From NCBI GenBank assembly GCA_022575985.1, contig JAKSXM010000137.1, forward strand, positions 15,456,001-15,520,000: DNA of 64,000 bases, in the 5' to 3' direction. The translations under genes were made by a program, and so were the position numbers. Positions 1 through 12,600 of this stretch are shown here, in pieces; position 1 is the stretch's first letter, and each line of letters begins with the position of its first letter. This DNA is from Anagrus nilaparvatae. Its lineage: Eukaryota > Arthropoda > Insecta > Hymenoptera > Mymaridae. The notes beneath the pieces were generated by a model. That model searched no databases. It worked only from the letters and a program-made list of their open reading frames with translations, and had not been told where the DNA came from.

Positions 1-904
1 CGCAGGTGCGCGCCCGCCAGTCTGTCGCCAGGCGCCTTGCTATAGTATATATATATATATATGTATGTATGGTTTTTCTTTTTTTTCTTATCGCGCCTTT
101 CCTGTGTGCTACTTATACTATAAAACTCCTCCGCATCTTTTGTATATTTTATATATAACAAAGACATAGACATTATCAAAAAAAAAAGAAATAAAGAAAA
201 AAAAAACTATAAAATATAAGATTCTTGAGGTGCTTTTCACTCTTTTACAGTACTGCACGTGTGTAAAGAAACAAAATCCTCTTTTTACTGTTTTTTATTT
301 GATTTTTTTTTATAACTCTTGTTTACTACTGTATTTTCAGTAAGTTTTATTTTTATTCAAGTATGCGTATTCTAGATAAATATAAAATTTCTTATAAAAT
401 TAGCTTCGTTTTAAGAAATGCATACATATGGGTTATTTCAGAAAAAATAAGTAGATATTCAGATTTTTTTTTAATAATTAAAGAGAATGAGAAAATATCG
501 TACAAAATATATTGAAACTTTTTTATTTTAGCTATTAATTCAAAATTTATATAATAGAGAAGAATTTTTTAGATTTGTATAAACTATCAATACAGTTTGA
601 AACACAGATTTTAACTAATTATGGTACATTCAAAATTATAGGATGAGGCATGCATTGGGAAAAATATTAGACTGCTAATGATTAAAGTTACGCTGCTAAG
701 AGATTAAATTTATTTGCTACTGAGTCTACATGAATCCCAATAATTTTAAGGAGTTCAGAAAATCCTGAATTTTTTCAAACTGTTCTCTAAAATTTTCTCC
801 TAAAATGCTTTACAAGTGGTGGATCCAGAAAAATTCCTCAGAGTGGTAATGGGAATTATCAAAAAAAATTGACTTATTTTCTTAATTTATTGTTGCAGTC
901 CAGA
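1..904. other. AT-rich spacer with a GC-rich left edge
   Basis: The first 45 bases are unusually GC-rich for the window and include a CAGGTG at 3-8. They could be the edge of an exon or regulatory island lying to the left. The remainder is AT-rich with an (AT)n run near 46-62 and homopolymer tracts. I see no convincing coding region or RNA gene. Confidence 0.5.
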
Positions 905-1075
905 CAGCGAGTTTACTTGAAACCTATTTTATAATTACTATCTTGGCAGCGAATTAAGTACATAGATTATGAATTTATTTTGCTGCCCATGCAGCGAATT
1001 TACTTGAAGCCTAATTTATAGTTGCTACTCAGGCTGAAAATTTACTTCATACCATTGGTTGCTCTCTAGCAAAAA
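905..1075. repeat. Imperfect tandem repeat, about 42-45 bp, four units
   Basis: Units start near 905, 947, 992 and 1034. They share a CAGCGA or CTGAAA start followed by a TTTACTTGAA-like stretch in three of the four. The copies are diverged, so the array is old. It has no coding potential that I can support and no visible target-site duplication. Confidence 0.55.
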
Positions 1076-1881
1076 TTGATGTATTTTTATAAAATATTTT
1101 TTTAATCAAAATTTACATGCGTTAAATTCTCCCCAACTCTTCCACGATTAGTTAAAGTTTTTCAACTTACAACCATTGTAACTTTTTTAGAGTATAGTTT
1201 TGCCTTATTATTGAAATTAATAAAATTAGCCAAATTCCGGAGTAAATCTTTAATTGTCGAAATCCCCTACAGCTTAATTATAATTCTATTATTTTTTTTT
1301 TTTGAAAACGATTTTAATAACAAGTTCTTTTGTGGTTTTTTTTTACCACCCTTTTTTATACAAAAAATTTTATGTACATATAAGCATTTTTAAAACAACA
1401 AATCTACCTATTTTTTTATTTTCAATTTGTTAAAATAACAAGTTTATACATAATAATAAAAAATATTTTCTTTTTTATTTTTTGTATGTAACCTAATTCA
1501 TAGTTTCAAGTTTAATACTATACACGAATGTATTATTTAAAATAAAAAAATGGAAATAATTTGGTTGAAAAAAAAGCATGTACAATAATTTCACTGCATA
1601 TTTTATTTTTTTGTATTATTTTAATACATATTCACTTATATATTATATGGTATAACACAAATGTTGGTATCTTGTATTAAAATTCCATTTTATTTTTTAC
1701 TAAAAAAAAAATTTATTTTTTTTATATAAAAAAAAAAATAATAATAACATATTTTATTTTTAGATTATACGGAATTACATCGCAGTATGTATGAAAGTGT
1801 TGTAGTAATAAACTATTTTTTTAGTATTATTTTTTTTGTATCTTTTTATTATTTATAAAATTATAAACAATAGATATTTGA
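1076..1881. other. AT-rich spacer, nothing recognised
   Basis: Long A and T runs and low complexity. A 60-codon reading frame at 1211-1393 has the Phe/Leu/Ile/Lys bias of random AT-rich DNA and was not accepted as a gene. Confidence 0.5.
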
Positions 1882-2040
1882 ACATGAAACATGTTTATAG
1901 GGAGGGGTACCCTGAGAATCCGAAAATCAAGGAGGATGGGAAAAATGGGACTTAGAATACTTTCAATTTAGGGACTTATGTAAAAATAAAAACTTATCCT
2001 GTTTCCCGATTTCTTATAACCAAAATAATTTTATGCTCGA
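1882..2040 (+). mobile_element. Dispersed MITE-like repeat (CATGAAACATGTT family), copy 1
   Basis: This copy begins with CATGAAACATGTTTATAGGG and ends near ATGCTCG at 2034-2040. The body has GGGAGGGGTACCC and GGGACTTAGAATA motifs. The same ends and motifs recur near 25.1, 29.5, 30.8, 36.7, 58.2 and 59.0 kb in both orientations. The palindromic ends suggest a short non-autonomous DNA element, but no transposase or clear target duplication is visible, so the superfamily is unknown. Confidence 0.65.
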
Positions 2041-5000
2041 ATAGCAAACAGCTATATTTTATTTATAAATTTATTAAAATTTATCTGTTCATAAATTTTA
2101 ACACAATAACTGCATTTAGCATACAGAAAGAACTATAGAGTGGCAAAGGCTGAAATTAAAGATATTAAAAAATTATAAAAATAAAAAATTTAATATTTCA
2201 GACCCCATTTTCAACCCTTAAAAAGGCAAACAATGTCTGAAATCTTCTGTTGCAAGCTTTAATTTTGAAAAAATTATTGATTTTTCGTTATAATAAATAC
2301 CGGATTTTTTAAGAGCTATTTAAACTATTTGTTTAAAGTGAATTTAACAAAACTATTATTAAGAATAAAATATCCAGTTTCTAATTCCTTTGGAACCCTT
2401 CTCCCACTCTAAACCTCTAAATTTGTAAAAAATCGCAAATTTATAATCAATTCTATCTTTTAAAAAAAAATTTTTCCAACTTCATTCAACTTCATTCAAC
2501 TCCGTTCATTTTATGTATGTCGTAGACTTTTATAGACAAATCAGCCTTATATCGAAATTTGTATATATTTTTACATATAACTCACAAACAAAGCATTTTA
2601 GAATAATAACCAGTAATATCATATTTAACCATCTTTTGAAAACGCGTGTTTGGGACCTTTTGGACCTCAAAATTTTGATTCACTAATTTACTATTAGAGA
2701 TACCTTCATAAACTATTGATAATATATAAACTATTAATAATAAATATTTTAAAATGTTTTGTTTATTAGTTATAATGTAAAGATATACAAAAATTCCGCT
2801 ATAAAGCGGATTCGTACATAATGCTACAACATATATACTATATTATCGTGTCTGACTAACGCGTCTGTATCTACTTAAAAGTAGTAATATACGTCCACGA
2901 ACAAAATATTTATTTAAAGAAAAAATGTATTGATTAAAATATACCTACAAGTTTATTATAATTTTAGAATTTTTGGTAAAAGTATAAATAAATTTTAATA
3001 TGCTATTTAGATTTCAAACCTAAAGTACGTAAGCCATTTTTCACTGGAAGAAAATTTTTTATAACATTTTGAAAAAAATATTTTATTAAATTTAATATAT
3101 TTAATTTTGTTACATGAAATTTTTCATTAAACAGAATATATTACTCTATATAAGAAGACTTAAAAACAAAATATTAATTTACTTTTAAAAAAATTGCTTT
3201 GATGATATTATAATTTGAAATTCACAGAAAAGATGAAAATATACTAAAAGAGAAATTTTAAGCTTCTTTTTAGTTCAAAAATTGTAGTAATTAATTAAAT
3301 ATTAATAAAAATATTTTAATATTAAAAACTATATAATATCTAATAAAAATTAAAAAATTTTTTAAATATTATTTAAGCCTTAAGCGACCGAGATGTACCT
3401 TTTATATGCCTGATCAAAATCGTCCTAGAAAGCTCCTTTTATTCAAAAAATATCATTTTTTTCAGAGTTTTTGAATTAAAAATTAATAGAAAGCTCGTAT
3501 TTAATATTTTTCTTGAAGTAGTGATTAATTAAATTATAAAAAATTAACTTTCTTTACTATTTAAAACTATTAAAAATTATGCTATTCAATCTCTATTGAT
3601 TGTATTTATATTTTTCTTTTATTTTTTATTAATTATTTTGTACATATATACTTGGGACGTAAGTCCTGTCAAATAAATAAATAGATTATTTAATAGCGAA
3701 TTTTACATTACTTTTAATTAAAAAATCAAAGATTATTTTAAAAATATTCAATAATCAGTTTAAGATTTTAAAAGTCACTTAGAAATTTCCATTTTTTGAA
3801 ATTTTTAACTTGACATAAAAAGTTTTACAAATATAAATTCTCTTGAAAATGCATTGCGGTATGAATACTAGTACATTGTGTAGCTGTCAAGTACAATTTA
3901 ACATAAAATCACTTCTTTCATTTTAAAGAAAAGTCGTCCTTTGTTCAGGACCAAGTGATTTTCAAGATTCGTTTAATTCCTTTAATATACCATAACAGCC
4001 CTTATTAGATATTTTCAGATTAGTTCTAAGGATATTCTTATTTCTTAAAGTTATAATTGTTAATCTTACAAAAACAAAACTATATTAGATTTCTAACAAT
4101 AAAACTTTTCCAAGAGTTAAAATTCTTCGTTTTTACATGTACCCAGATTTTTAATTGTAATGAAAAATAATATTAAACTCAATTTTTGGTATTAGCTATT
4201 CAAGTAGGTATTTAATATAACAAAAGCTCTCTTTTGATTATTAATTAACTTTTTATAATTGACTATAAAATTCAAAATGTATACAAAAATTGATAATTAA
4301 TTCCCAGTTGAATGAGTGCTCAAGAGGTTTAGTTAATTAGTAAGAGGTTTACCTGCTGACTTAATTATCGTAGTTTGAAATAAATGTTTTTAACAAAAGT
4401 GTTCAACTATTGTATTTTCTTAAAGTTTTGTTTTGCTAATATTAATTGTAAAATTTTACTCATTACTTTTACTAAGCTCATTTACACAAAACATTGATGG
4501 ATGGTTTCCAAGTTTTCTAATACTTTTTCACAAATAGAATTTTTTTTGCATTATTGTATGTTTAAAAGCTCTTTATAGAATAAAAAAGCTTATGCTGTAA
4601 AACTTTGAGCTTTGTAAACTACATAACATCAATTTTTATATAAGATAAAATTCTGCACTGTTAAAAATACTAAAAACACAAAACTTTGTGCAAATTTACT
4701 AAAAAAAATTGTAAATTCGTATTTTTACCTGAGATATTTTTAGCCTCCGAAATTTTAAAAAAGACTACGAATTATTTTTTTTTTTTTTAAAGTTATTTCA
4801 AATTTTCAAAATGAATCAAAGACTTTGATCTGTTCTAATAAATATTCAAAAACATCAATTATTAAAAGCCTGAACAAATAGTAACCACTAACCATAAAAC
4901 CAAACATACAGTCCTTTCTCTAAATCATAGAACATCAGTGAAATAGTTTGACAAAATAGAGCAGAATGAAGAAACTCATGCATTCATGGACTCCTTAACA

Positions 5001-6143
5001 CATAAGTACTGAGACAGTTTGTTAGTAAAATTACTTAAAAAAAACACTAAGATATTTAACACAAAAAAATATTTGAAAATTGGATTCGAAAGTCCAGAGA
5101 ACTTAAATTTCAATTGAGTTTAAAACAAACTTGTTGGACAAATTCAAAAAACTTTGATTTTCACTCTTGTCAATATTTCATTCTCAATCTGAGAACCTTT
5201 TCAGGACTTTTATTTTTTTAGAAATAATTTTTTAATTTTACAAAATATTACATTGAAATGTTTGAATTACATATATATTTTACATACCATTTAAAAAACT
5301 TGACATTTAAATATCCTTATGCTTCCTATTTTTTAAAATTACTTAAATGTATAAAATCTATTATCTTGTATCATAAAATTCAAAAATTATGTGTCTGTAC
5401 ACTGTTAAAACTTTTTTTAGACTAAGTAATAATATTGTTGATATCTGAGCAATGGTTATATTTAAAATGACAAAATTTTTAAAATCGAAAAAAATAAATA
5501 AATAATATTAAAATTTCGTATTACAGAAACAATGTGAATACTTGTTATGCAAATATTTCTAAAACTATTTGAAATATATATAAATGTATATTTGAAATAG
5601 AGATTATTAAATTTTACTTTACATAACTCATCAAATATATGTACTAAAATTTCTTTGTTCAAAATTCAAATTTAACTAACAAATATATAATAAACTACTT
5701 TTTAAATATTTATTAATATTTAAATTAATTATATAAATTTATTTATCTAAAAATTTAAAATATTATTGGTTTAAAAATAAAATTTATAATAAAAATTATT
5801 AATTAAAAAGAATTTACATAATTAGCATTTTACCATATTATATTACAAAATGATCTTTAGAAAACATTAATTTAAGCTTTTCGAAGTTTGTGTATACCAA
5901 GGAATTAAAATAAATACAAATTTGTATATTCATGAAAATCGATTTATGATAATATATGCAACAGTAAGCCAATATATTTCCTAAATAATTATTTTTTTTT
6001 TTAATAATGAATGATCTTTGCATTTAGTTAAATTTAATTCCTGCTAATTTTTTAGGGTATAATATTCTCATTAAGTTATTAAAAAGTAATTTATGTTCTA
6101 ATGATAAGTTAATTTTAAGTACAAAAATTACTCCATCAGGTAG
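2041..6143. other. AT-rich spacer, no gene recognised
   Basis: About 4 kb without a supportable gene. A 10-bp unit (ACTTCATTCA) is repeated about three times at 2479-2508. Short reading frames here, such as 5462-5662 and 5838-6023 on the minus strand, have compositions expected by chance in AT-rich DNA. Confidence 0.5.
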
Positions 6144-6188
6144 GATGTCTTTGAGAAAGATGTCTTTGAGAAAGATGTCTTTGAGAAA
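6144..6188 (-). repeat. 15-bp tandem repeat, three exact units, possible LINE 3' tail
   Basis: GATGTCTTTGAGAAA occurs three times head to tail at 6144-6158, 6159-6173 and 6174-6188 with no mismatch. It lies about 530 bp downstream, in the LINE sense, of the last recognisable codon. Non-LTR elements often end in short tandem repeats made at priming of reverse transcription, so this is a candidate 3' end. It could also be an independent minisatellite. Confidence 0.6.
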
Positions 6189-6719
6189 GTCCCTAAAAAG
6201 GTTAGTGGAATATTTAATTCATAAAGAGAGTGTTAACTGTTTGGGAAACAGATTTGCTTCCGACTTTCAGTTGTAGTAGTTGAAAAAACATCTCCAATAC
6301 CCTCAGTTGACTTAAATAGGCTTCCTGGGCGTAGAAATTAAACCACCTGGCAGGTAAATAATGTTTCAATAAATATTTTTTCTTAGGCTTTATCTTCAAA
6401 ATGATGCTATTTTTTTTTGCATACGGGCAGGGAAGTGAGAATAGAATACGCACGAACAGAACCCGGTTTTCTGAACAGTGTGGGACTACTCCTTTTCCGG
6501 CAGCTACCCACTATACTTAGTCCCCATTTCGTTTATACTCTAGCAGAGTTCATCAATTGATCTTCTTTGAATATACTCTTCTGCGTTAGGCTGCATTGCT
6601 GGAAGTATGCCGCAATTTTTCCCATTGCGGACTTGTTGCCTTTGTAATGGAAATGGGTATTCCTTTTGTTAGTAACTCGAAGCTTCTAATTACCTCTGCT
6701 TCATTCTTGTTTTCCTGGT

Positions 6720-7965
6720 CTAATGGACTCTTGAAGTCGTGCTATTGAACCTCGTCCAATTTGTATGCGTTCCTTGAAGCACCATCGCACAGTGATCTAG
6801 AAAAAAAAAAAGAGGAAAATAATTTGCTTTGATCGAGAATTTAGCCAATTTTAATGCGGTTTGCGGCATTTTTCTACTAAAGCCCTCTATTTTATGAAAA
6901 AAACGTCGACAAAATTATTTGGCTTCTTTTTTCACCCCTAAATCGCTAAAATCCACCCCTAAATATGAAATATGAAATATTATATTAAAATTATATATTT
7001 GTGAATATAAAAAAAAATAAATTTATAAAATGAGGCAAAAATGAAAAATTTATCAAAAAATAACATATTTTCTTTTTTTTTTAATAAAAAACTACCCTTA
7101 GGAAAACTCCTAATACTCTTTTAACAATCCTAAATTTAAATAAAATTTTTTTCTAAATAATTAATCAAGGATTGTTAAAAGAGAATTAGGAGTTTTCCTA
7201 AGGGTAGTTTTTTATTAAAAAAAATATGTTATTTTTTGATAATTTTTTCATTTTTGCCTCATTTTATAAATTTATTTTTTTTTATATGCACAAATATATA
7301 ATTTTAATATAATATTTCATATTTCATATTTAGGGGTGGATTTTAGCGATTTAGGGGTGAAAAAAGAAGCCAAATAATTTTGTCGACGTTCTTTTCATAA
7401 AATAGAGGGCTTTAGTAGAAAAATGCCGCAAACCGCATTGAAATTGGCTAAATTCTCGATCAAAGCAAATTTTTTTCCTCTTTTTTTTTTTCTAGATCAC
7501 TGTGCATCGTTGTTAATTTTGCCAAGAACCCTTTAGTTAAGCCTAAGCTTAAAAGATCTTTAATCTATAAGATATCGTACAAGAAGTGAACTTGATGTTA
7601 TCAGCAGGGCCTTCCTTTCACTTGCTATTGCTATGCGAATCTCTTCCTTCTTGTATTTGTTCGCCTTACGCTTATGGAATTCATTCAAGGGTTTATAGAA
7701 CCCTACTACTTGAGTGTCAATGATCCAAACCTCGTTTTTCCTCTGACAGATTATCTCAGATTTTCTAAGGCCTTCTGATGTAATTATGCTGTTTTCTTCG
7801 CTTAACTTCCAACGCTTTTGCCTTAGTTCCGCAGCCAAAGGTTTTAGATGCTGCATCGTGTCACTTCACTCTGCCTCCATATGTTCTAAAGCAAACCTGT
7901 ATAACATGTGTTGCTGTCTCTATAGTATTACAACCAGCACGACCTGTCTGACCCCTCAGCTCTTC
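6720..7965 (-). pseudogene. R2-type LINE C-terminal half: CCHC finger, endonuclease, tail
   Basis: Near 7889-7960 the minus strand reads a CCHC-like motif with ETATHVIQVC and then a TYGGR stretch, typical of the finger before the R2 endonuclease; its first Cys appears replaced. The frame then shifts into the segment at 7560-7856. There GLRKSEII (residues 29-36) and WIIDTQVVG (44-52, Asp47) match the restriction-like endonuclease core, usually K-P-D then D; here PD is SE, so catalysis is doubtful. A downstream frame reads LLSLGLTKGFLAKL and continues across the 6788-7504 insertion into NWTRFNSTT, ending at a stop at 6720-6722. That matches the R2 C-terminal tail. A stop (7560) and a frameshift separate endonuclease and tail. 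Confidence 0.78.
6788..7504. mobile_element. Foldback element with ~340-bp inverted arms, inserted in the LINE
   Basis: Two nearly identical inverted arms (about 6788-7131 and 7168-7504) surround a short centre. The ends read CACAGTGATCTAGA and TCTAGATCACTGTG. A 5-bp direct repeat CATCG flanks it (6783-6787 and 7505-7509). Taking the element and one CATCG out brings the LINE tail codons back in frame, which supports these boundaries. There is no transposase. The arms contain CACCCCTAAAT-type stretches resembling part of the ~140-bp unit at 21.7 and 54.3 kb. High arm identity suggests it is younger than the LINE, although palindromes can also be kept similar by gene conversion. Confidence 0.85.
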
Positions 7966-7979
7966 TACGTCTACTTGTT

Positions 7980-8760
7980 CTACTTTCCTCTATTTAGTCT
8001 AAGGCCTCTTGACTGACCAGTCGTCTCCAAAGCTGTTAGGGCTTTTTGCATCCCAACTTTAGAAGACGTTATGATGTTGATGTCGTCAGCATAAGCTGTC
8101 GCATTAATTGATGCGCCATTTAGAAGATACCCAACCTCAACGGGTATAACATTAAGTAGTTCGTCGGCTACTATGCAAAAAATAGGTGATAAAAGGGGGG
8201 CACCTTGTCTGACACTTCTTCTAACTTCTATGTCCTCTGAAAATTCATCACCAATTTCTTGGAAAGTTGTGCTCCTAGAGTACATATTAGAGATAAATGA
8301 TATAAAACCTTCTGGAAAACTTTTTCTCTCTAGAGCTTTTATAATTTCATAATATGAGATACTTGGAAAGGCTTTTTCTACATCAATCGAGGTAATATGT
8401 AGCTCTTTAAAATGTTTCCTCGAATCTTTGATAATTGCCGCTATAATGGAAGTGTTTTCGACACATCCATCATCGAGGCTCCTTTGCATTTCGTCCTTGA
8501 CCTCAAAGTCCATCAATCTACTTGCTACAATTTTATGGAGATGACGAGCAACAGCCGAACTAATCGTAATCGGTCGAAATTCTGAAGGATCTTCAGCTTT
8601 GTCTTTCTTAGGAATGAAGATTAAATTGAAGAAAAGAGCCTTTATACATTTGGGAACTTTAACCCATTCTTTAACTAAGATTCCATCAGGGCCAGGTTCC
8701 GAGTTTGATGGTATCGAGACCTTATCGACCTCGGCTTCAGTGACTGGAGCTAAGGTTCAT
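7980..8760 (-). pseudogene. R2-type LINE reverse transcriptase domain
   Basis: The frame starts with APVTEAE and GPDG near 8690-8755, then LIFIPKKDKAEDPSEFRPIT, the classic start of the non-LTR RT fingers. From 8516 it continues through HITSIDVEKAF (catalytic Asp), a VRQGAPLLSPIF motif where QGDP is usual, and AYADDINII, the YADD active site near 8080-8092. It ends at GLRLNRGK followed by a stop at 7980-7982. About 200 residues of thumb and connector expected between YADD and the CCHC finger are absent, implying an internal deletion near 7978. A 1-base frameshift at about 8755 separates it from the upstream segment. Confidence 0.88.
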
Positions 8761-9690
8761 TAGCTCAGCCGCTTCACGCACCTGGACAATTTCATCCATA
8801 GAAGCAGACTTCTCGTTAAAAACGGGGCTCCAGTACTCAATTATTTCATGCATAGTTGGTAATTTTGAGCTTATTCTGCCATCTAACACCTCACGTGCAG
8901 CTTGATACATGTTCTTCCTGAATAAGCTTTGCATGATTGCATATTCTTTCTTTCTTCTCGGACCCCTAGCTCTTCGTGGGTTTTCTGGCAGCGGAGCTCT
9001 CTTTCTCTTACTTTGTTTCTTTGGAAACATAGCTTCAAGCCACTCAACTAAATCGTCATCAATAATAGCTCCCTCGATAAACTAATTAGCAATATCATTA
9101 AGTTTATCACTCCTAAACAATTTCGATCTCCTTCGCCTCTAACTGAAGAGACTTAATTGTGTTATAGTAATACGGCCTCCTCAAAAGGGCAGCCTCATCT
9201 ACTTGAATGTCATCTTCAAGACTTGAACTCGAGCTGTCAGCTGTAATATTCTGAACACTATTAGAAATATTTGGTTCAGTATCGCTGAATTGCTCATGTA
9301 GGGCTTCGAGAGCGTCAGCTAAAAGCTGTTTATAATTATGTACATTTCTGCGTCTGATGTATCTTAGACTCTCTTTTCTCCGTTCAGGAAATTCATTTTA
9401 TAGATATATATGTACGTTTAAACCATTAATAATAGCTTGAGCTTCGGCTTTAACTATAATTTTGACCTTCTCGACGTTAATCCTTTGGATTTTGAAAACT
9501 TTAATTTTCGAGTTTTATTCATCTGGGTGCTTCAATTTCATGCGCAACCCTAAGCTCGACTTGGTAGAATAGCTTTCTGGGCAATATTCGCATTGGCGAG
9601 AATTGCGAGTTTGAACCTGTTCTTGCCGTTCAACAATTTGTAAAGCAGCAGCTTGATCTTGTTGCTGTGCTACAAGCTCAGAAAGTCAAA
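8737..9690 (-). pseudogene. R2-type LINE N-terminal region with zinc finger
   Basis: On the minus strand near 9519-9607 the frame reads CEYCPESYSTKSSLGLR and continues MKLKHPDE. This is an R2-type C2H2 finger in which the first zinc-binding His is Arg. A Gln-rich stretch precedes it. After two stops and a frame change, an acidic and Ser-rich segment follows (about 9130-9390). Then the open frame 8737-9030 begins with a Lys/Arg-rich run and contains an AAREVLDG block and EIIEYWSPVF, which resemble the region before the RT in R2 elements. In living elements this half binds nucleic acid and directs target choice. Confidence 0.75.
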
Positions 9691-12600
9691 CAAATACCTT
9701 CCAGAGGGTTCCAATTTTTTTTTTACAAGTATCAACTTTTAATCCCCGTAAAGCGCATTTTTTTATCGGTAATCCTCTTACCATTATAATCATTAAACCA
9801 AATAGACATATTTGGCCATAAATGATCAATTATTAAATTTCTGCCAAAATTGTAATTTTTGACTGAAATGGGTTTTATAGGCCTCAAAATTTTTGTACAA
9901 GCTCTTTGTTTTTAGAAGTTTTTTACTCGTTGCTTTAATTTTTTTCGTGATATGGCTCTATAAATACGGTATTTAAAGGAGCGTTTATTAAAATATCTTT
10001 AAGTGAAATTCCCTAATTGGAAAGTTGATGTTAGGGTACTGCATTACAAGATATATAACGAAATACTTGACCCACTCACAAATAACGAATATTGCAAAAC
10101 TTGAATTCAAAAAGGATTAAAATATAAAAAATATCTTATGGTTACAAAAATTATCCTTTTAAGTATGTTAATCTCTTTGCATTCAACAACCGAAAATCCT
10201 TTCAGTATAAATATCATCTCAATTATAAAATGTGTAGCATATATATATAGTTTTTACATTTGCACTCTTATACGCTAAGCTTAACATGAACTGCCATATT
10301 AATTACGTTAAAATTAATTAATACAGAGTTAATTAAAATCTCTATTTAATTTTATACGTATTTTAAGTACGTTAGGTTATACGTGTATAAACATAAGGTA
10401 TATATAAAATAAATTAGTAATTTATTTGAAATATTTGCCTATGGCCCTTATTACAAAGCATGTACCTTTAGATATATTGTTAATTCTAAAATACATTCTA
10501 ATCGATATTTAATGTTAAATTAACTATGATATGATGAGATCAAGTGTAAAACTTTGTAATTATTTCTAAATGTTAATTAAATTTATTTTACTCGGTATTT
10601 TTTTAAGGTATATTGTTTATATTTCATTACTTATTTCAGTTGTAAGGTACTTTTTCTAAATTTTATTTATTTTATTTTTTAGTACGATTACTCCTATTGT
10701 GTCAGAGTTTTCTGTAAATGAAGGATAATTTATAACTTTAATTTAAAAAAAAAAACAGTAAGTTAACAAATTAACAGCTCATTTAATCAATCCTAAGTGT
10801 CAGCAACATTACATTTGCACTTACGTAACAAATTTTTGGTCCCATTGGAGCCTGTTCTGATATAAAATTATAAATTTAGGCATCCTAATCTTACTTAATA
10901 ATTAAAGATTCATCAATAAACACTAGGAGTGTGCAGTTACCCAAATATCAGAACGGGTTTGGTATGACCAAGAAAGCTTCCAATTCGAAACTGTAACTGA
11001 AGGCCCTTTTTGAGAAATTTCGAATTTTACATGAAACCTGACCTGACAAAAATTTCGGGTAGTAACCGCAAACCTCTAATATAGTTTTTAATTTTAAAAA
11101 AACTTACAAGAGAAAACTAATTTTATTGAAAAACTTTTAATTTTCAAATTTGTTTTCTTTGCTTTTCTGAACAATTGATTCAAGGAAGCTTTTTAAAGAT
11201 TTCGATCGACATTGATCTCTTCAAAGAAAATCAATTGTTTTACGTACTCTTTCAGAAGCCTTATCACGTAAAAAACGTAATGGTGCCCTAGATTAAGAAA
11301 GAAAAGCTTTTATACAGACCATAATATATAAAAAAAAGTAGATCAAAATTAATACGTTCTCAACCGTAAGGTAAAAGCTATTTTATTATTTAATAATGTA
11401 AAATAAAAAGAAAAAAAAATATCCTTTATGTCTCATTTTTTTTTCTTTCTTATCAATTTATCTTTTTATCTACATAGACTTCTTTAGGTCTATAGAAAAG
11501 TAAAAAAAAGTAAGAATTTCGATTTTCTTCACGTTTTCTTTTATGCATACATAAAACATAGACGCGTCAATCAATTTCTTTTTCTTCTTTAAAACTTAGA
11601 GAAGCATATTTGTCATCTTCATGGTTTATAGCATCTGTAAAGTAAACTAAATATGTGTGTGTGTGTGTAAAAAAATCTGATTCACACTCTAACTATACAT
11701 ACCCTTAAGGTATATACACTGTTTTTTTTTCTTTCTTAGGTTGGAGAGCTGCTGCAGCCGACGTTTTTTTTTCCTATCCGCAATGGCTGCTTGGTTTTTT
11801 CATCAAGAGAGATTTTGCGAATATATAAGAGTATATATTTTTTTTTTCTGTATAAACCCTTCATTTGCATGAAAATCTCTGAAGAAAAAAAAACCTACGA
11901 TATATTCTTTGTTTTTTTCTTTCATGTGCTTTTGCTTTTTTGATGAAGCTCAAGTTTTGTGGTATTAAAAAGTTTTGAATTACACTATCTTCTTCATGTG
12001 TATATTTATGAGAATGTATAAATTATATATTAGGGATGTAGGTAAAAAAAATGAAAATGTCCCATTTAAGATAGATGGACAAGGAATGAAATGATAAATT
12101 TGAAAATAAATCATTAACAGTCAAAATTTTAAATAAAAGATAGTAATTTCAAACTAACTTCTAATTAATTCTGTTTAAGAAAATTAGTAAGAAGTAATTT
12201 TCCATTTCAGTTATGAAATGAATAGACATTTTTTTAAAATTTTATACCAAAAAGTGACCACTAACTAATTTGTTGAATACATCACTAGTTAGATACAGAT
12301 TTCATCTTTTTTTATAATCAAAGAATTTGGATTAACTACAAGTAAGCGATAATTTTACAGCCTCTGTTTATTTTCATTCATTGAAAAATTTATTTTTCTA
12401 CCTAGAATTTGTACAGTATAGAAATAGGGTAGGGGGGAAGGTTACGATTCTTCAAATATAAGATAACTTTAATTGAATTACGTATCAGTAAAAACAATTA
12501 GGTTAGATCAAATTATAACATTTGCTTGATTCCTAGTACTAAGAGGGTATAAATTAATTTTTTAAAATTGTGACAATTTTTTTTCTTTTTTTTGAATATC

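Larger units (their letters stand above)
6144..9690 (-). mobile_element. Degenerate R2-superclade LINE (non-LTR retrotransposon)
   Basis: The minus strand carries, in the order of an R2-type protein, a C2H2 zinc finger (about 9519-9607), a basic linker, a reverse transcriptase (7980-8760), a CCHC finger (about 7889-7960) and a restriction-like endonuclease (7560-7856). A C-terminal tail lies beyond a foldback insertion. Elements of this group copy RNA into DNA at a nick made by their own C-terminal endonuclease. The reading frame has several stops, frameshifts and an internal deletion, so this copy is dead. The 5' limit (about 9690) is where the zinc-finger frame loses support. The 3' limit is set at a 15-bp tandem repeat (6144-6188) and is uncertain. 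No 28S rDNA target is seen next to it. Confidence 0.82.

Noticed and set aside
4640..5420. CACTGTTAAAA words at 4654 and 5400 as ends of a CACTG-type MITE
   Set aside because: Both occur in the same orientation, not inverted, and the interior shows no palindrome.
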